A DNA stretch of 64,000 nucleotides from Phytoactinopolyspora limicola (lineage in GTDB: Bacteria > Actinomycetota > Actinomycetes > Jiangellales > Jiangellaceae): the NCBI RefSeq assembly GCF_011320225.1, contig NZ_JAAOEN010000007.1, positions 183,253 through 247,252 of the forward strand. The letters run 5' to 3'. The notes under the pieces were generated by a model. It did no database searches, had not been told where the DNA came from, and worked only from the letters and a program-made list of their open reading frames with translations. Position 1 is the stretch's first letter; every line of letters starts with the position of its first letter. Below, one piece after another: positions 1 through 7,706 of the stretch. The position numbers and the translations under genes were made by a program.

Positions 1-882
1 CCGGTTACCTGGGGCTTTTCCCTCCCGGTCCGTGTCCCAAAATCCAATGCACCCCCGGGACTGGGGAGGGTTGGTGTCTGGATCGATCTCCGCGACGTGG
101 ACGTTGACCCCGCGGTCCCGCAGCGCCCGGATGGTGTCCGGTGCCGCCCCGCCGTCGACGACCACGTCGTCGAACTCCGACAGCGGCGCCAGCTGGTGCA
201 GGGCCGTGTTCCCGAGTTTGGTGTGGTCGATCAGCAGGACACTACGCCCGGCCGATCGCATCATGGCCCGCTTGACCAGCACGATCTCCTGTTCCTGGTG
301 GAACGCGTGGCTGGTGGAGACGGCCGAGGTCGACGTGAAGAGCACGTCGGCCCGCAGAGACTCGATGGCCTCGATACATGGGACGCCGAGGAAGGAGTCA
401 TGGGTCGGGTAGTACTCCCCACCCAGCGACAGCAGCCGCATGCCCGGCACCTGGCTGACCGTCTTGATCACTTCAAGGAAGTTGGTGATGACCGTCAGCG
501 GGGTGATATCCGGCAGCAGGTGGGCGAGTTCGAGAGTGGTGGTGGAGTCGTCGAGCATGACCGCCATCCCGGGCTCGATCATCACCCGGGCATACTGCGC
601 GATGGCCGCTTTCTCCGCCTTGGCGGTGCGCAGCCGGAAGGCGACGTTGCTCTCGAAGACACTCGACGGTTGGGCGCTGACGCCACCGCGGAACTTACGC
701 ACCACACCCTGGCGTTCAAGCTCGTCGAGGTCGCGGTGCACGGTCATGAGGCTGACCCCGAACAACTCGGCCAGCCGGCTGGCCGATACCGACCCTTCGC
801 GGAGCACGTAGTCGGCTATCTCACTCTGCCGGGTCGCCCGCGAGTTGCGTGCCGCCGCGGCGGGCTCAGGTGACTTGGACAC
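1..882 (-). CDS. DeoR-family transcriptional repressor (3' end outside window)
   Basis: This is a DNA-binding repressor of the DeoR/GlpR family, which usually senses a phosphorylated sugar or polyol. Residues about 17-58 form the DeoR helix-turn-helix (VSASRLAELFGVSLMTVHRD, then RKFRGG). A DeoRC effector domain follows, with DDSTTTLELAHLL and IDHTKLG motifs. I start it at the GTG at 882, preceded by GAGG, which overlaps the end of the histidine phosphatase gene by 17 bases. The frame stays open to the window edge; at 294 codons it already exceeds the usual ~260, so little should be missing. It is the last gene of the kinase-phosphatase-regulator unit. It probably controls the facing ABC transporter operon through a sugar phosphate made by the kinase, but that link is inferred. 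Confidence 0.85.
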   Translation of the reverse strand, partial: MSKSPEPAAAARNSRATRQSEIADYVLREGSVSASRLAELFGVSLMTVHRDLDELERQGVVRKFRGGVSAQPSSVFESNVAFRLRTAKAEKAAIAQYARVMIEPGMAVMLDDSTTTLELAHLLPDITPLTVITNFLEVIKTVSQVPGMRLLSLGGEYYPTHDSFLGVPCIEAIESLRADVLFTSTSAVSTSHAFHQEQEIVLVKRAMMRSAGRSVLLIDHTKLGNTALHQLAPLSEFDDVVVDGGAAPDTIRALRDRGVNVHVAEIDPDTNPPQSRGCIGFWDTDREGKAPGNR

Positions 883-1522
883 CGGACACCTCTTCGTTCG
901 GGACGGTGGATGGCGTTCGGTTGTAATACTGGAGCATCACCGGCTGGTCTGGGGAGAACAACAACCGGGTGGTCGCCACCGGATCCAGCCCGCGCAGCAC
1001 CGTACGGTAGCGGCCCATCGGAACTCCCAGGTAACGGCAGACGATCAATCTGATGAGCGTGTTGTGACAGATCACCAGCACGTGCTCACCCGGGTGCCGG
1101 GCGGCGATATCGGTCAGCGCGGCCGTGGCCCGGTCGGCGGCCCGTTCGGGATGTTCACCACCTGGCAGATGGTGCTGAGCCGCGTCGGCCTCGAACAGCG
1201 CCACCACCTCGGGATGTGTCGTCCGCAGCTCGGCCAGCGTCGTCCCCTCGGCGGCACCGAAGTCCAACTCGACCAGCCGGGCGTCGGTGTGTACCGGCAC
1301 CCCCAACACGTCGGCCACCGGCCGGGCGGTCTGGCGGGCTCGGCGCAGCGTGGACGCGTACAGCACGCTGGGACGTTCATGTGCGGCCCAGGCGGCCAGC
1401 TGGTTGGCCTGGCGGCGGCCGACATCGTCGATGTCGACGTCGCTGGACCCGGTGTATCGGTTGCCCTTATGCCACGGGGTGCGTCCGTGCCGGGCCAGAG
1501 TGACGATGGTCGAGCTGGTCAT
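866..1522 (-). CDS. Histidine phosphatase (phosphoglycerate mutase-like) family protein
   Basis: A member of the branch-2 histidine phosphatase superfamily that probably dephosphorylates a small sugar-phosphate-like metabolite in the cytoplasm. The N-terminus carries the catalytic RHG box (TLARHGRTPWHKGNRYTG), and the second catalytic histidine sits in VICHNTLIR near the C-terminus. Length (~218 residues) is normal. An upstream GTG at 1534 is possible, but its Shine-Dalgarno would be too close. The ATG at 1522 has GGAG six bases upstream and forms an ATGA overlap with the stop of the kinase gene, so translation is probably coupled. The substrate cannot be read from sequence; context suggests a phosphorylated sugar or polyol. 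Confidence 0.85.
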   Translation of the reverse strand: MTSSTIVTLARHGRTPWHKGNRYTGSSDVDIDDVGRRQANQLAAWAAHERPSVLYASTLRRARQTARPVADVLGVPVHTDARLVELDFGAAEGTTLAELRTTHPEVVALFEADAAQHHLPGGEHPERAADRATAALTDIAARHPGEHVLVICHNTLIRLIVCRYLGVPMGRYRTVLRGLDPVATTRLLFSPDQPVMLQYYNRTPSTVPNEEVSGVQVT

Positions 1523-3006
1523 GGTGTGCTCCACTCCCTGTCTGCCACGTCGTGTTCGACGTAGCCCCGGTCGACGAGTTCGGCGACCAGCCGAACGTAT
1601 CCGGCCGACAAACGCTCGTGGCCACCCGGACGTGGCTGGACCACGCCGCGGCGGGACACCATCCCGGCCGCTCGCGCCGTGACGGCGTCGTGTCGCGCGG
1701 AGGCCAGCACCGCCATGCCGAACGCTGGTTCGGGGGTGGCGGGCAGGACGAGTGGCCGGCCGAGCACGTCGGCGCGGAGCTGATTCCAGTACACGTTGCG
1801 GGTGCCGCCCCCGGTGATGGCGATGTCACCGCTGGTATCGGCGCCCAGCGCCGCCAGGTGCTCGAAGCACAGCCGCTCGACGAAGGCGACCCCTTGCAGC
1901 AGGGCGGCGAACCGTTCGCCCGGCCCGCCGGGGTCACCTGCCTGGAAGCGCACGGCGTCGGGCCGGACGAACGGGAACCGCTCACCCGGCGCCGTCAGCG
2001 GGTAGACCACCGCCGACGCCGGCTCGAATCCGCTGGCCGCGACGCTGAGCGCGTCGAGATCGGCGTCGGGGAACTCGTCGGCCAGCACCCCGGCGCCAAC
2101 GTTCGAGGCACCGCCGGGCAACCAGCCACCATCCGGATGGCGATGACTGTAGACCGACCCGCCGGCCACGTCGATCAGCCGCTCCGACACCCCCTTGAGC
2201 ACCAGGGTGGTGCCGAGCACCGAGTTCCACGACCCCGGCGAGAGGGCACCGGCCGCGATCTGCGCCGCACATCCGTCCGTCATGCCGGCGACGACGGGTG
2301 TTCCGGCCGGGATCCCGGTGTGCGCCGCTGCCCGCGGGGTCACCACCCCCAGCGGCGTGCCGGGCCGCACCACGTCGGGCAGGACGGCCGGATCCACCCC
2401 GGCCGCCTCCATCAGCTGGTGATCCCAACGGTCGTGCTGGAGGTCGTAGCCGGACTTCAGGGCGTGACTGTTGTCCGTGCAGACGCGGTGTCCGACGAGC
2501 GCGGCGGCGACGACATCGGCGCTGTGCGCGACGTATCTCACCGCCTTGTCGGGGTGGCGTCGCCGGAGCAGCCAGCCGATCTTCGGCAGCGCCCACGAGA
2601 GTTGTACGTCGGGTCCGCCGCCGTGGTGCACCGAGTTGTTGATCCGGGCCAGCTCGTCGACCGCGCGAGCGTCGTCGTACATCAGGGCCTGGCTCACGGC
2701 TGCGCCACTGGCGTCGGTGAGTGCGATGGTGCCCGACGTACTACAGATCGCCAGCGCGCCGACGGGACGGCGGATCACCGGTGGCGGCAGACTGGCGAAC
2801 GCCTGCCGGGCCGCCTCGCCGATCGCGGCCCACCATTGCCTGGGGTCCTGCTCGTGGTGCCGGTCCGGTGCTGCGCTCCGCCGGCTCTCGAGGGCGGCCG
2901 CCCCCAGGGCCAGGACGGTGCCGCCGTCGTCGACGATCACCACCCGGACACTCTGCGTGCCCAGATCGATGCCGGCCCACAGCTGGTCACTCGCGGGATC
3001 CCCCAC
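1519..3006 (-). CDS. FGGY-family carbohydrate kinase
   Basis: An ATP-dependent sugar or polyol kinase of the xylulokinase/gluconokinase/glycerol kinase superfamily. The N-terminal actin-like domain begins with WAGIDLGTQSVRVVIVDDGG, the phosphate-1 loop. The C-terminal domain has SWNSVLGTTLVLKG and the adenosine motif ITGGGTRNVYWNQL. The frame extends upstream to 3120, but that part is non-homologous and overlaps the promoter. I chose the GTG at 3006 because GGAGG lies just before it and the family N-terminus begins within ten residues. The result is 495 residues, a typical length. It heads the minus-strand unit kinase-phosphatase-DeoR and faces the ABC transporter operon, so it probably phosphorylates the imported substrate. 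Exact substrate unknown. Confidence 0.87.
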   Translation of the reverse strand: MGDPASDQLWAGIDLGTQSVRVVIVDDGGTVLALGAAALESRRSAAPDRHHEQDPRQWWAAIGEAARQAFASLPPPVIRRPVGALAICSTSGTIALTDASGAAVSQALMYDDARAVDELARINNSVHHGGGPDVQLSWALPKIGWLLRRRHPDKAVRYVAHSADVVAAALVGHRVCTDNSHALKSGYDLQHDRWDHQLMEAAGVDPAVLPDVVRPGTPLGVVTPRAAAHTGIPAGTPVVAGMTDGCAAQIAAGALSPGSWNSVLGTTLVLKGVSERLIDVAGGSVYSHRHPDGGWLPGGASNVGAGVLADEFPDADLDALSVAASGFEPASAVVYPLTAPGERFPFVRPDAVRFQAGDPGGPGERFAALLQGVAFVERLCFEHLAALGADTSGDIAITGGGTRNVYWNQLRADVLGRPLVLPATPEPAFGMAVLASARHDAVTARAAGMVSRRGVVQPRPGGHERLSAGYVRLVAELVDRGYVEHDVADREWSTP

Positions 3007-3042
3007 CACACCTCCGTCGTCGCAGCACCTGAATGCGGTCAA

Positions 3043-3064
3043 TATAACAGCGATTGCTGTTATA
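3043..3064. promoter_or_regulatory. Perfect inverted repeat, candidate operator of the kinase operon
   Basis: A 22 bp palindrome with 9 bp perfect arms (TATAACAGC / GCTGTTATA) around a GATT spacer, in otherwise GC-rich DNA. It lies 37-58 bases upstream of the kinase start, where an operator would overlap the core promoter. The natural candidate ligand is the DeoR-type protein encoded at the end of the same unit, but this is inference. Confidence 0.55.
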
Positions 3065-3248
3065 ACCACACAACCAACGCCCCCGACGCGCACTCCCGTA
3101 ACCTTCCAGGCTGGCCTCATGGTGCACGGCTCGCCACCACATGGCGCTCATTAATGGGCGACGACGCTGGCCATCCACCCTGACCAGCGAGCTGCGGCAA
3201 GGCGTCGTACGACACCTGAGCGACGCCCGCCATTCATCTCGACATTAG

Positions 3249-3279
3249 GTTAAGTCTATCGCTCATTGATGTTAAGTCT
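3249..3279. promoter_or_regulatory. Direct repeats GTTAAGTCT upstream of the ABC transporter operon
   Basis: The 9-mer GTTAAGTCT occurs at 3249-3257 and 3271-3279. The start-to-start spacing is 22 bp, about two helical turns, so both would face the same side of the DNA. This is the AT-rich part of the gap between the divergent kinase and ABC operons, 100-130 bases before the permease start. It fits a regulator-binding or promoter region. The rest of the 3007-3377 gap shows nothing else I recognise. Confidence 0.4.
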
Positions 3280-3377
3280 GTTATGGTCATGGCCACGCCG
3301 CACCGAGCGGACCCACCAGGCAGTGGCCCTCGGCACGGAGCGACAAGGCCATTCGTCCATCTCGGGGAGGCACTTCG

Positions 3378-4370
3378 GTGGCATCTCGGACCGCGTCGAC
3401 CACCACCGGGGCACCAGCGCCGCGACCGGACCCAGGCAGCACCCCTGGCTCGCCCCGGACGATCGACCGCCGGGCACAGCGCCGCCGCGGCTGGCGTCGG
3501 AACCGGGGCGAGTACGCCCTCTTCCTCCTGCTCCTGTCGCCCAACCTCTTGATCATCGCGACGTTCGAGTATTGGCCCGTCATCTACAACGCCTACCTGA
3601 GCATGACCCGATGGAACATGCTCTCCGGCGTACCTCAGTGGGTCGGCCTCGACAACTACCACACGCTGCTCAACAGCGAGACGTTCCACCAGGTCATGCG
3701 GAACACGCTGGCCTTCACCGGCACGGTCGTCATCGGCAGCGTCGTACTGGGGTTGGCTTTGGCGGTCCTGTTCAACCAGCGCCTCCACGGCCGTGGACTG
3801 GTGCGGACCGTTGCTTTCGCGCCACACATCGTCAGTGGGGCCGCCGTGGCCACCCTCTGGCTGTTCATCTTCGACCCCAACTACGGGTTGTCGCGTGTGG
3901 TGCTCAACCAGTTCGGCTTCGGTTCTCCCCGGTGGGTGACCGACAGTGATTGGGCGCTCGCCAGTCTGATCATCGTCTACCTCTGGAAGGGGGTGGGCTT
4001 CGTCGCCATCGTGTACCTCGCCGGCCTGCAGAGCCTGCCGGAAGAGCTGTACGAGGCGGCGAAGATCGACGGCGCCGGAGCGTGGACGACCTTCCGGCGG
4101 ATCACCCTGCCCCTGCTGTCGCCAGTGACGTTCTTCGTCATGGTCATCACCATCATCGGCACGTTCCAGGCCTACGACATGATCGCGGTGTTGACCGGCG
4201 GTGGTCCAGGCAACGCCACCACCACTCTGTCTTGGTACATCTACGAACAAGGCTTCCAGGCGTTCGACGCCGGCCGGGCAGCGGCCAGCGCCATGATCCT
4301 CTTCATCATCCTGCTCATCGTGACCGGGCTGCAGACGAAGTTCGTCCAGCGCAGGGTCCACTACCAATGA
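3378..4370 (+). CDS. ABC sugar transporter permease (UgpA/MalF-type)
   Basis: Inner-membrane permease subunit of a carbohydrate-class (CUT1) ABC importer. After a charged, Pro-rich cytoplasmic N-terminus the first membrane helix begins near residue 48 (YALFLLLLSPNLLIIATF), with five more following. The EAA loop that docks to the ATPase is at about 222-247 (EELYEAAKIDGAGAWTTFRR). The GTG start is preceded by GGGGAGG at seven bases. It is the first gene of permease-permease-binding protein. No ATPase gene is present in the window, as is common for actinomycete sugar importers that share one MsiK-type ATPase. The substrate may be a glycerol- or sugar-phosphate derivative, judging from the neighbouring glycerophosphodiesterase and kinase. 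Confidence 0.9.
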   Translation: MASRTASTTTGAPAPRPDPGSTPGSPRTIDRRAQRRRGWRRNRGEYALFLLLLSPNLLIIATFEYWPVIYNAYLSMTRWNMLSGVPQWVGLDNYHTLLNSETFHQVMRNTLAFTGTVVIGSVVLGLALAVLFNQRLHGRGLVRTVAFAPHIVSGAAVATLWLFIFDPNYGLSRVVLNQFGFGSPRWVTDSDWALASLIIVYLWKGVGFVAIVYLAGLQSLPEELYEAAKIDGAGAWTTFRRITLPLLSPVTFFVMVITIIGTFQAYDMIAVLTGGGPGNATTTLSWYIYEQGFQAFDAGRAAASAMILFIILLIVTGLQTKFVQRRVHYQ

Positions 4371-4388
4371 GGAGAGTCGGCCACCACC

Positions 4389-5327
4389 ATGAGCGAGCAC
4401 ACCACGTCCCGCGAGCCGACCACCGGGCAGCCGCCACGCCGGCGCTCCCCGGATCGGCCGGCGCTGACCAAGCGGGTATCGTCGCGACGCCGCCGGCTCA
4501 ACGAGGACCCACTCGTGCGTCGCGTCCTGCTCTACGCTGCCCTCGTCTTCGTTGCCCTGCTGTTCGTCGGCCCGTTGTACTGGCTGTTCACGTCGGCCCT
4601 CAAAGAGCCCGGCGACATCTACCAGTATCCGCCGGAGTGGGTGCCCAGCAGCCCGCACGTGGAGAACTTCACCGAGGCGTGGCGCGCGGCACCGTTCGCG
4701 AACTTCTTCGTGAACTCGCTGATCGTCACCGCGGGTGGTGCGGCCATCAAGCTGATCAACGCCACCCTCACCGCCTACGCCTTCGTGTTCCTGCGGTTCC
4801 CGTTCAAGAACGTGATCTTCCTGGTGATGCTGGGCGCCTTGATGGTGCCCAACAACGTCACCCTGATCGTCAACTACATCACCGTGTCGAACCTCGGGTG
4901 GATCAACACCTACCTCGGGTTGATCATCCCGAGTGCCGGCTCGATCTTCGGGATGTTCCTGCTGCGGCAGTACATGATGACGTTGCCCAAGGACATCATC
5001 GAGGCGGCCCGCGTCGATGGTGCCGGACATCTACGCACTATGTGGCAGGTGGTCCTGCCCATGTGCAAACCCATGCTGGTCACCGTCGGCATCATCGCGG
5101 TCGTCGACATGTGGAACGACTTCATCTGGCCGCTGATCGTCACGAACACGGTCGAGATGCGCACCCTGCCCATCGGCCTGCTCTACCTCAGGACTACCGA
5201 GGGTTACGCCAACTGGGGCGCGATCATGGCGGGCACCGTCATGGTAGCGCTGCCCATGCTCATCCTGTTCCTCTTCGCTCAGCGGCATATCGTCCGCGGC
5301 CTCACCGGCGGCGCGGTCAAGGGATGA
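4389..5327 (+). CDS. ABC sugar transporter permease (UgpE/MalG-type)
   Basis: Second membrane subunit of the CUT1 importer; it pairs with the preceding permease. A ~45-residue Arg-rich N-terminus leads into the first helix (VLLYAALVFVALLFVGPLYW), and six helices can be recognised. The EAA loop is at about 200-226 (PKDIIEAARVDGAGHLRTMW). The final residues before the stop (RGLTGGAVKG) match the usual C-terminus of MalG-type proteins. The ATG follows the stop of the first permease by 18 bases with GAGGAG between them, so the two are co-translated. Length, 312 residues, is slightly long because of the N-terminal extension. Confidence 0.9.
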   Translation: MSEHTTSREPTTGQPPRRRSPDRPALTKRVSSRRRRLNEDPLVRRVLLYAALVFVALLFVGPLYWLFTSALKEPGDIYQYPPEWVPSSPHVENFTEAWRAAPFANFFVNSLIVTAGGAAIKLINATLTAYAFVFLRFPFKNVIFLVMLGALMVPNNVTLIVNYITVSNLGWINTYLGLIIPSAGSIFGMFLLRQYMMTLPKDIIEAARVDGAGHLRTMWQVVLPMCKPMLVTVGIIAVVDMWNDFIWPLIVTNTVEMRTLPIGLLYLRTTEGYANWGAIMAGTVMVALPMLILFLFAQRHIVRGLTGGAVKG

Positions 5328-5382
5328 GCGCCTACGCAAGCACCCACTTCCATCGAATCCTCCCGAAAGGACGTGCTGGATA

Positions 5383-6777
5383 ATGCGATACCGCACCGCT
5401 CAGCGCCCGTTGACCGGACGCCGGCACAGCCGGCGCGATTTCCTCGGCCTCGCCGCGGCCGCCGGCATCAGCGTGCCGCTGCTCAGCTCCTGCGCCGGAG
5501 GCGTCGGCGGCGATGACGACGATTCCGGCGGCGGGATGGGCCAGGTCGACGTCAACCCGCCCAGCCAGTACCGCGACCGCGAGTACAACGTCGTCATGTG
5601 GAGCGCCATGGGCGGCGTCAACGGCGAGGCGCTCGACGCACTCGTCGAGAAGTTCAACGAGTCGCAGGACGATATCTACGCCGAGGTCCAGTTCCAGGGT
5701 CCGTACCACGAGTCCGCACCCAAGCTGACCGCCGCGCTACAGGCTGGGAGCATCCCCGACATCGCCATGCTGGCCGACACGTTCTGGGGCCGGTTCTTGC
5801 TCAACGACGTTCTGGAACCGCTCAACGGGTACCTGACCGACGACTTCAACCGGGACCACTACGTCGAGACATTGTTCGACGAAGGCCTGGTGGGCGACGA
5901 GCTGTACTGGCTCTCGTTCGGCCGCAGCACCCCGCTGTTCTATTACAACAAGGACCTGTTCGCCGAGGCCGGCCTGCCCGACCGTGGCCCGGAGACCTGG
6001 ACCGAGCTGCGCGAATGGGGTGCTGAACTGTCACGGCTCACGGTGGAGGGACAGTCGCTGAAGACCCACGCGTTCACCCGCGACGACGACTGGCAGTTCA
6101 TGGCGGCTGCCTGGCAGTTCGGCGGCCGGCTGTCCGACGGGCTCGACGTCACCATCAACGACGGTGGCGCGGTCGAGGCGGCCGAATGGCAGAAGCGGTT
6201 CGTCTTCGAGGACGAACTCGGATACATGGCGCAGAGCTCGGCGACCGACTTCGGCGCCGGTGTCGTGGCTACAGCCATGACGTCCACCGGTGCTCTGCGC
6301 GGGATCTACGAAAACGCCCGGTTCGAGGTGGGCGCCGACTTCCTGCCCGCCGAGGTGCAGCGCGGCGTGCCAACCGGCGGTATGGGGTTCTCCATCCTCA
6401 AAGGGGCGTCGCAAGAGCGCAAGGATGCCTCCTTCGAGCTGCTCAAGTTCCTCGGCCAGCCGGCCAACGCCGCCGAGTGGACGCTGGCCACGGGGTACTT
6501 GCCGATCATCAAGGCCGCTATGGACGAGCCGGAGCTGGCGCAGAGGATCGCCGAAGACCCCAATTACAGCATCGCCATCGACCAGCTTCCCGAAGCTGAA
6601 CCCAGCGACGCGATCCGCTCCTACCTACCGAACGGGACCGACCTCATCATCGGTGGCATCCAGCGTGTGTACGGCAACCGCAGTGAAGCCGTGCAGGACG
6701 TGTTCGACCAGGTCGCCGACGAGTTGCGGGCCGGCGCGGACAACATCCGGGACAGCTACGACCGCTACTTCGGCTAG
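5383..6777 (+). CDS. Extracellular solute-binding lipoprotein of the ABC sugar importer
   Basis: Substrate-binding protein (family 1) anchored outside the membrane as a lipoprotein. The signal peptide has a Tat-type SRRDFLG motif at residues 16-22 and the lipobox LLSSC with the lipidated Cys at 37. A Gly/Asp-rich linker and a typical binding-protein fold follow (YNVVMWSAMGG near the start of the mature domain; FYYNKDLFAEAGL is the usual hinge region). Length, 464 residues, is normal. The gene order permease-permease-binding protein is inverted relative to many such operons. The 55 bp gap before it contains AAAGGA as ribosome binding site. A strong hairpin follows its stop codon. Ligand unknown; UgpB-like glycerol derivatives or oligosaccharides are candidates. 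Confidence 0.9.
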   Translation: MRYRTAQRPLTGRRHSRRDFLGLAAAAGISVPLLSSCAGGVGGDDDDSGGGMGQVDVNPPSQYRDREYNVVMWSAMGGVNGEALDALVEKFNESQDDIYAEVQFQGPYHESAPKLTAALQAGSIPDIAMLADTFWGRFLLNDVLEPLNGYLTDDFNRDHYVETLFDEGLVGDELYWLSFGRSTPLFYYNKDLFAEAGLPDRGPETWTELREWGAELSRLTVEGQSLKTHAFTRDDDWQFMAAAWQFGGRLSDGLDVTINDGGAVEAAEWQKRFVFEDELGYMAQSSATDFGAGVVATAMTSTGALRGIYENARFEVGADFLPAEVQRGVPTGGMGFSILKGASQERKDASFELLKFLGQPANAAEWTLATGYLPIIKAAMDEPELAQRIAEDPNYSIAIDQLPEAEPSDAIRSYLPNGTDLIIGGIQRVYGNRSEAVQDVFDQVADELRAGADNIRDSYDRYFG

Positions 6778-6796
6778 CCCCTCCCCCTCCCCCCTC

Positions 6797-6854
6797 CCCA
6801 TGATCATGAACACTTTGCCGTGCTATCGCACGGCAAAGTGTTCATGATCATGGG
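6797..6854. terminator. Perfect 27 bp hairpin between binding protein and glycerophosphodiesterase
   Basis: Arms 6797-6823 and 6828-6854 are perfectly complementary with a TATC loop. The outer part reads CCCATGATCATGAACACTT, shared word for word with the hairpin between ilvN and ilvC at 19255. There is no U-tract, so it could terminate transcription, protect the 3' end of the upstream message or be a REP-like repeat. Confidence 0.75.
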
Positions 6855-6872
6855 TGCGAATCAGGAGTGTGA

Positions 6873-7589
6873 ATGGACTTCGTCAACTGTGGGCATCGCG
6901 GAGCGATGGCGGTAGCCCCCGAGAACACCATGGTGTCGTTCCAGCTCGCCGCCGAACTCGGCGCCAACGAGGTAGAGCTGGACCTCCGACTGTCCAAGGA
7001 TGGCGTACTCGTGGTGGTGCACGACGCCACCGTAGAGCGCACCACCAACGGTGCCGGTGCGGTAGCCGACCTCACCTATGCCGAGTTGCGTTCTCTTGAC
7101 GCTGGAGACGGGCAGCCGATCCCGACGTTCGAGGAAGTACTCGACGGCACCACGGTCGCGCTACAAGCGGAGATCAAAGCACCTGAGGCGGTCGACCCGC
7201 TCGTCGCGCTGCTAAACCGCCGCCCGCGGGATGCCGCCCGCGTCTCGCCGTGCTCTTTCGACCCCGACGTGGTGGCCGAGCTAGCCCGCCGGCGCCCGTC
7301 GAACCTCGTTGGCTGGATTGGTCGAGAAGCGTCACCGGCCGCGGTACACCGGGCCCGGACACTGGGCGCCGGCCGGATTCTGTTCGGCTGGCCGGGAATG
7401 GACGACGATCTAGTAGGGCTGGCCAGAGAGCTAGACCTGCACGTCAACGTGTGGCCGGTGAACACGCCGGACCAGGTCCATGCCGCGGCGGCGCTGGGTG
7501 TCGACGGATTCACGACGGATCAGCCGTCACTGCTGTTCGACACCGGATACACCATCCGCGACGGCCGCCTGGCACCGAAGGCGAGCTAA
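6873..7589 (+). CDS. Glycerophosphodiester phosphodiesterase family protein
   Basis: Hydrolyses glycerophosphodiesters to glycerol-3-phosphate and an alcohol. The TIM-barrel GDPD signature is intact: His8-Arg9 (NCGHRG), Glu17 (PENT), the EVELD metal ligands at 33-37, and His50-Asp51 (VVVHDATVERTTNG). There is no signal peptide, so it is cytoplasmic, acting on imported substrate as UgpQ does in the classical Ugp system. Length, 238 residues, is typical. The ATG follows AGGAGTGTGA. It sits 96 bases after the binding-protein stop, beyond a hairpin, and is probably read through from the transporter operon. A gene order of permeases, binding protein and GDPD supports glycerophosphodiester uptake, though this is indirect. 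Confidence 0.9.
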   Translation: MDFVNCGHRGAMAVAPENTMVSFQLAAELGANEVELDLRLSKDGVLVVVHDATVERTTNGAGAVADLTYAELRSLDAGDGQPIPTFEEVLDGTTVALQAEIKAPEAVDPLVALLNRRPRDAARVSPCSFDPDVVAELARRRPSNLVGWIGREASPAAVHRARTLGAGRILFGWPGMDDDLVGLARELDLHVNVWPVNTPDQVHAAAALGVDGFTTDQPSLLFDTGYTIRDGRLAPKAS

Positions 7590-7627
7590 CTGCCCGGCCA
7601 CTAGTGGCCCACCCAGGCCACTAGCTT

Positions 7628-7678
7628 GATCATGTGCGAGTTACACCCCGCAGGGTGGGGGTAACTCGCACATGATCA
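7628..7678. terminator. GATC-type hairpin between convergent genes
   Basis: Perfect 18 bp arms, 7628-7645 (TGATCATGTGCGAGTTAC) and 7661-7678, with further imperfect pairing of C-rich and G-rich stretches inside. It lies between the convergent GDPD and propeller genes and would serve as a bidirectional terminator. It belongs to the same GATCATG-ended group as the hairpins at 6797 and 19255. Confidence 0.7.
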
Positions 7679-7706
7679 TGACCAGGCGCTCAACCGGCCC
7701 CGGCCC

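Noticed and set aside
3007-3120. Hydrophobic N-terminal extension of the FGGY kinase (possible membrane anchor)
   Set aside because: The stretch would be translated across the palindromic operator. Kinase homology starts later, and a GTG with GGAGG is present at 3006.
1552-3183. 543-codon plus-strand frame
   Set aside because: It lies entirely antisense to the FGGY kinase and its promoter, has Arg/His/Gly-rich nonsense composition and no family motif. It is a GC-bias shadow.
6797-6854. Possible riboswitch before the GDPD gene
   Set aside because: It is a single perfect hairpin with no conserved aptamer features, and its outer stem recurs in the unrelated ilv operon.
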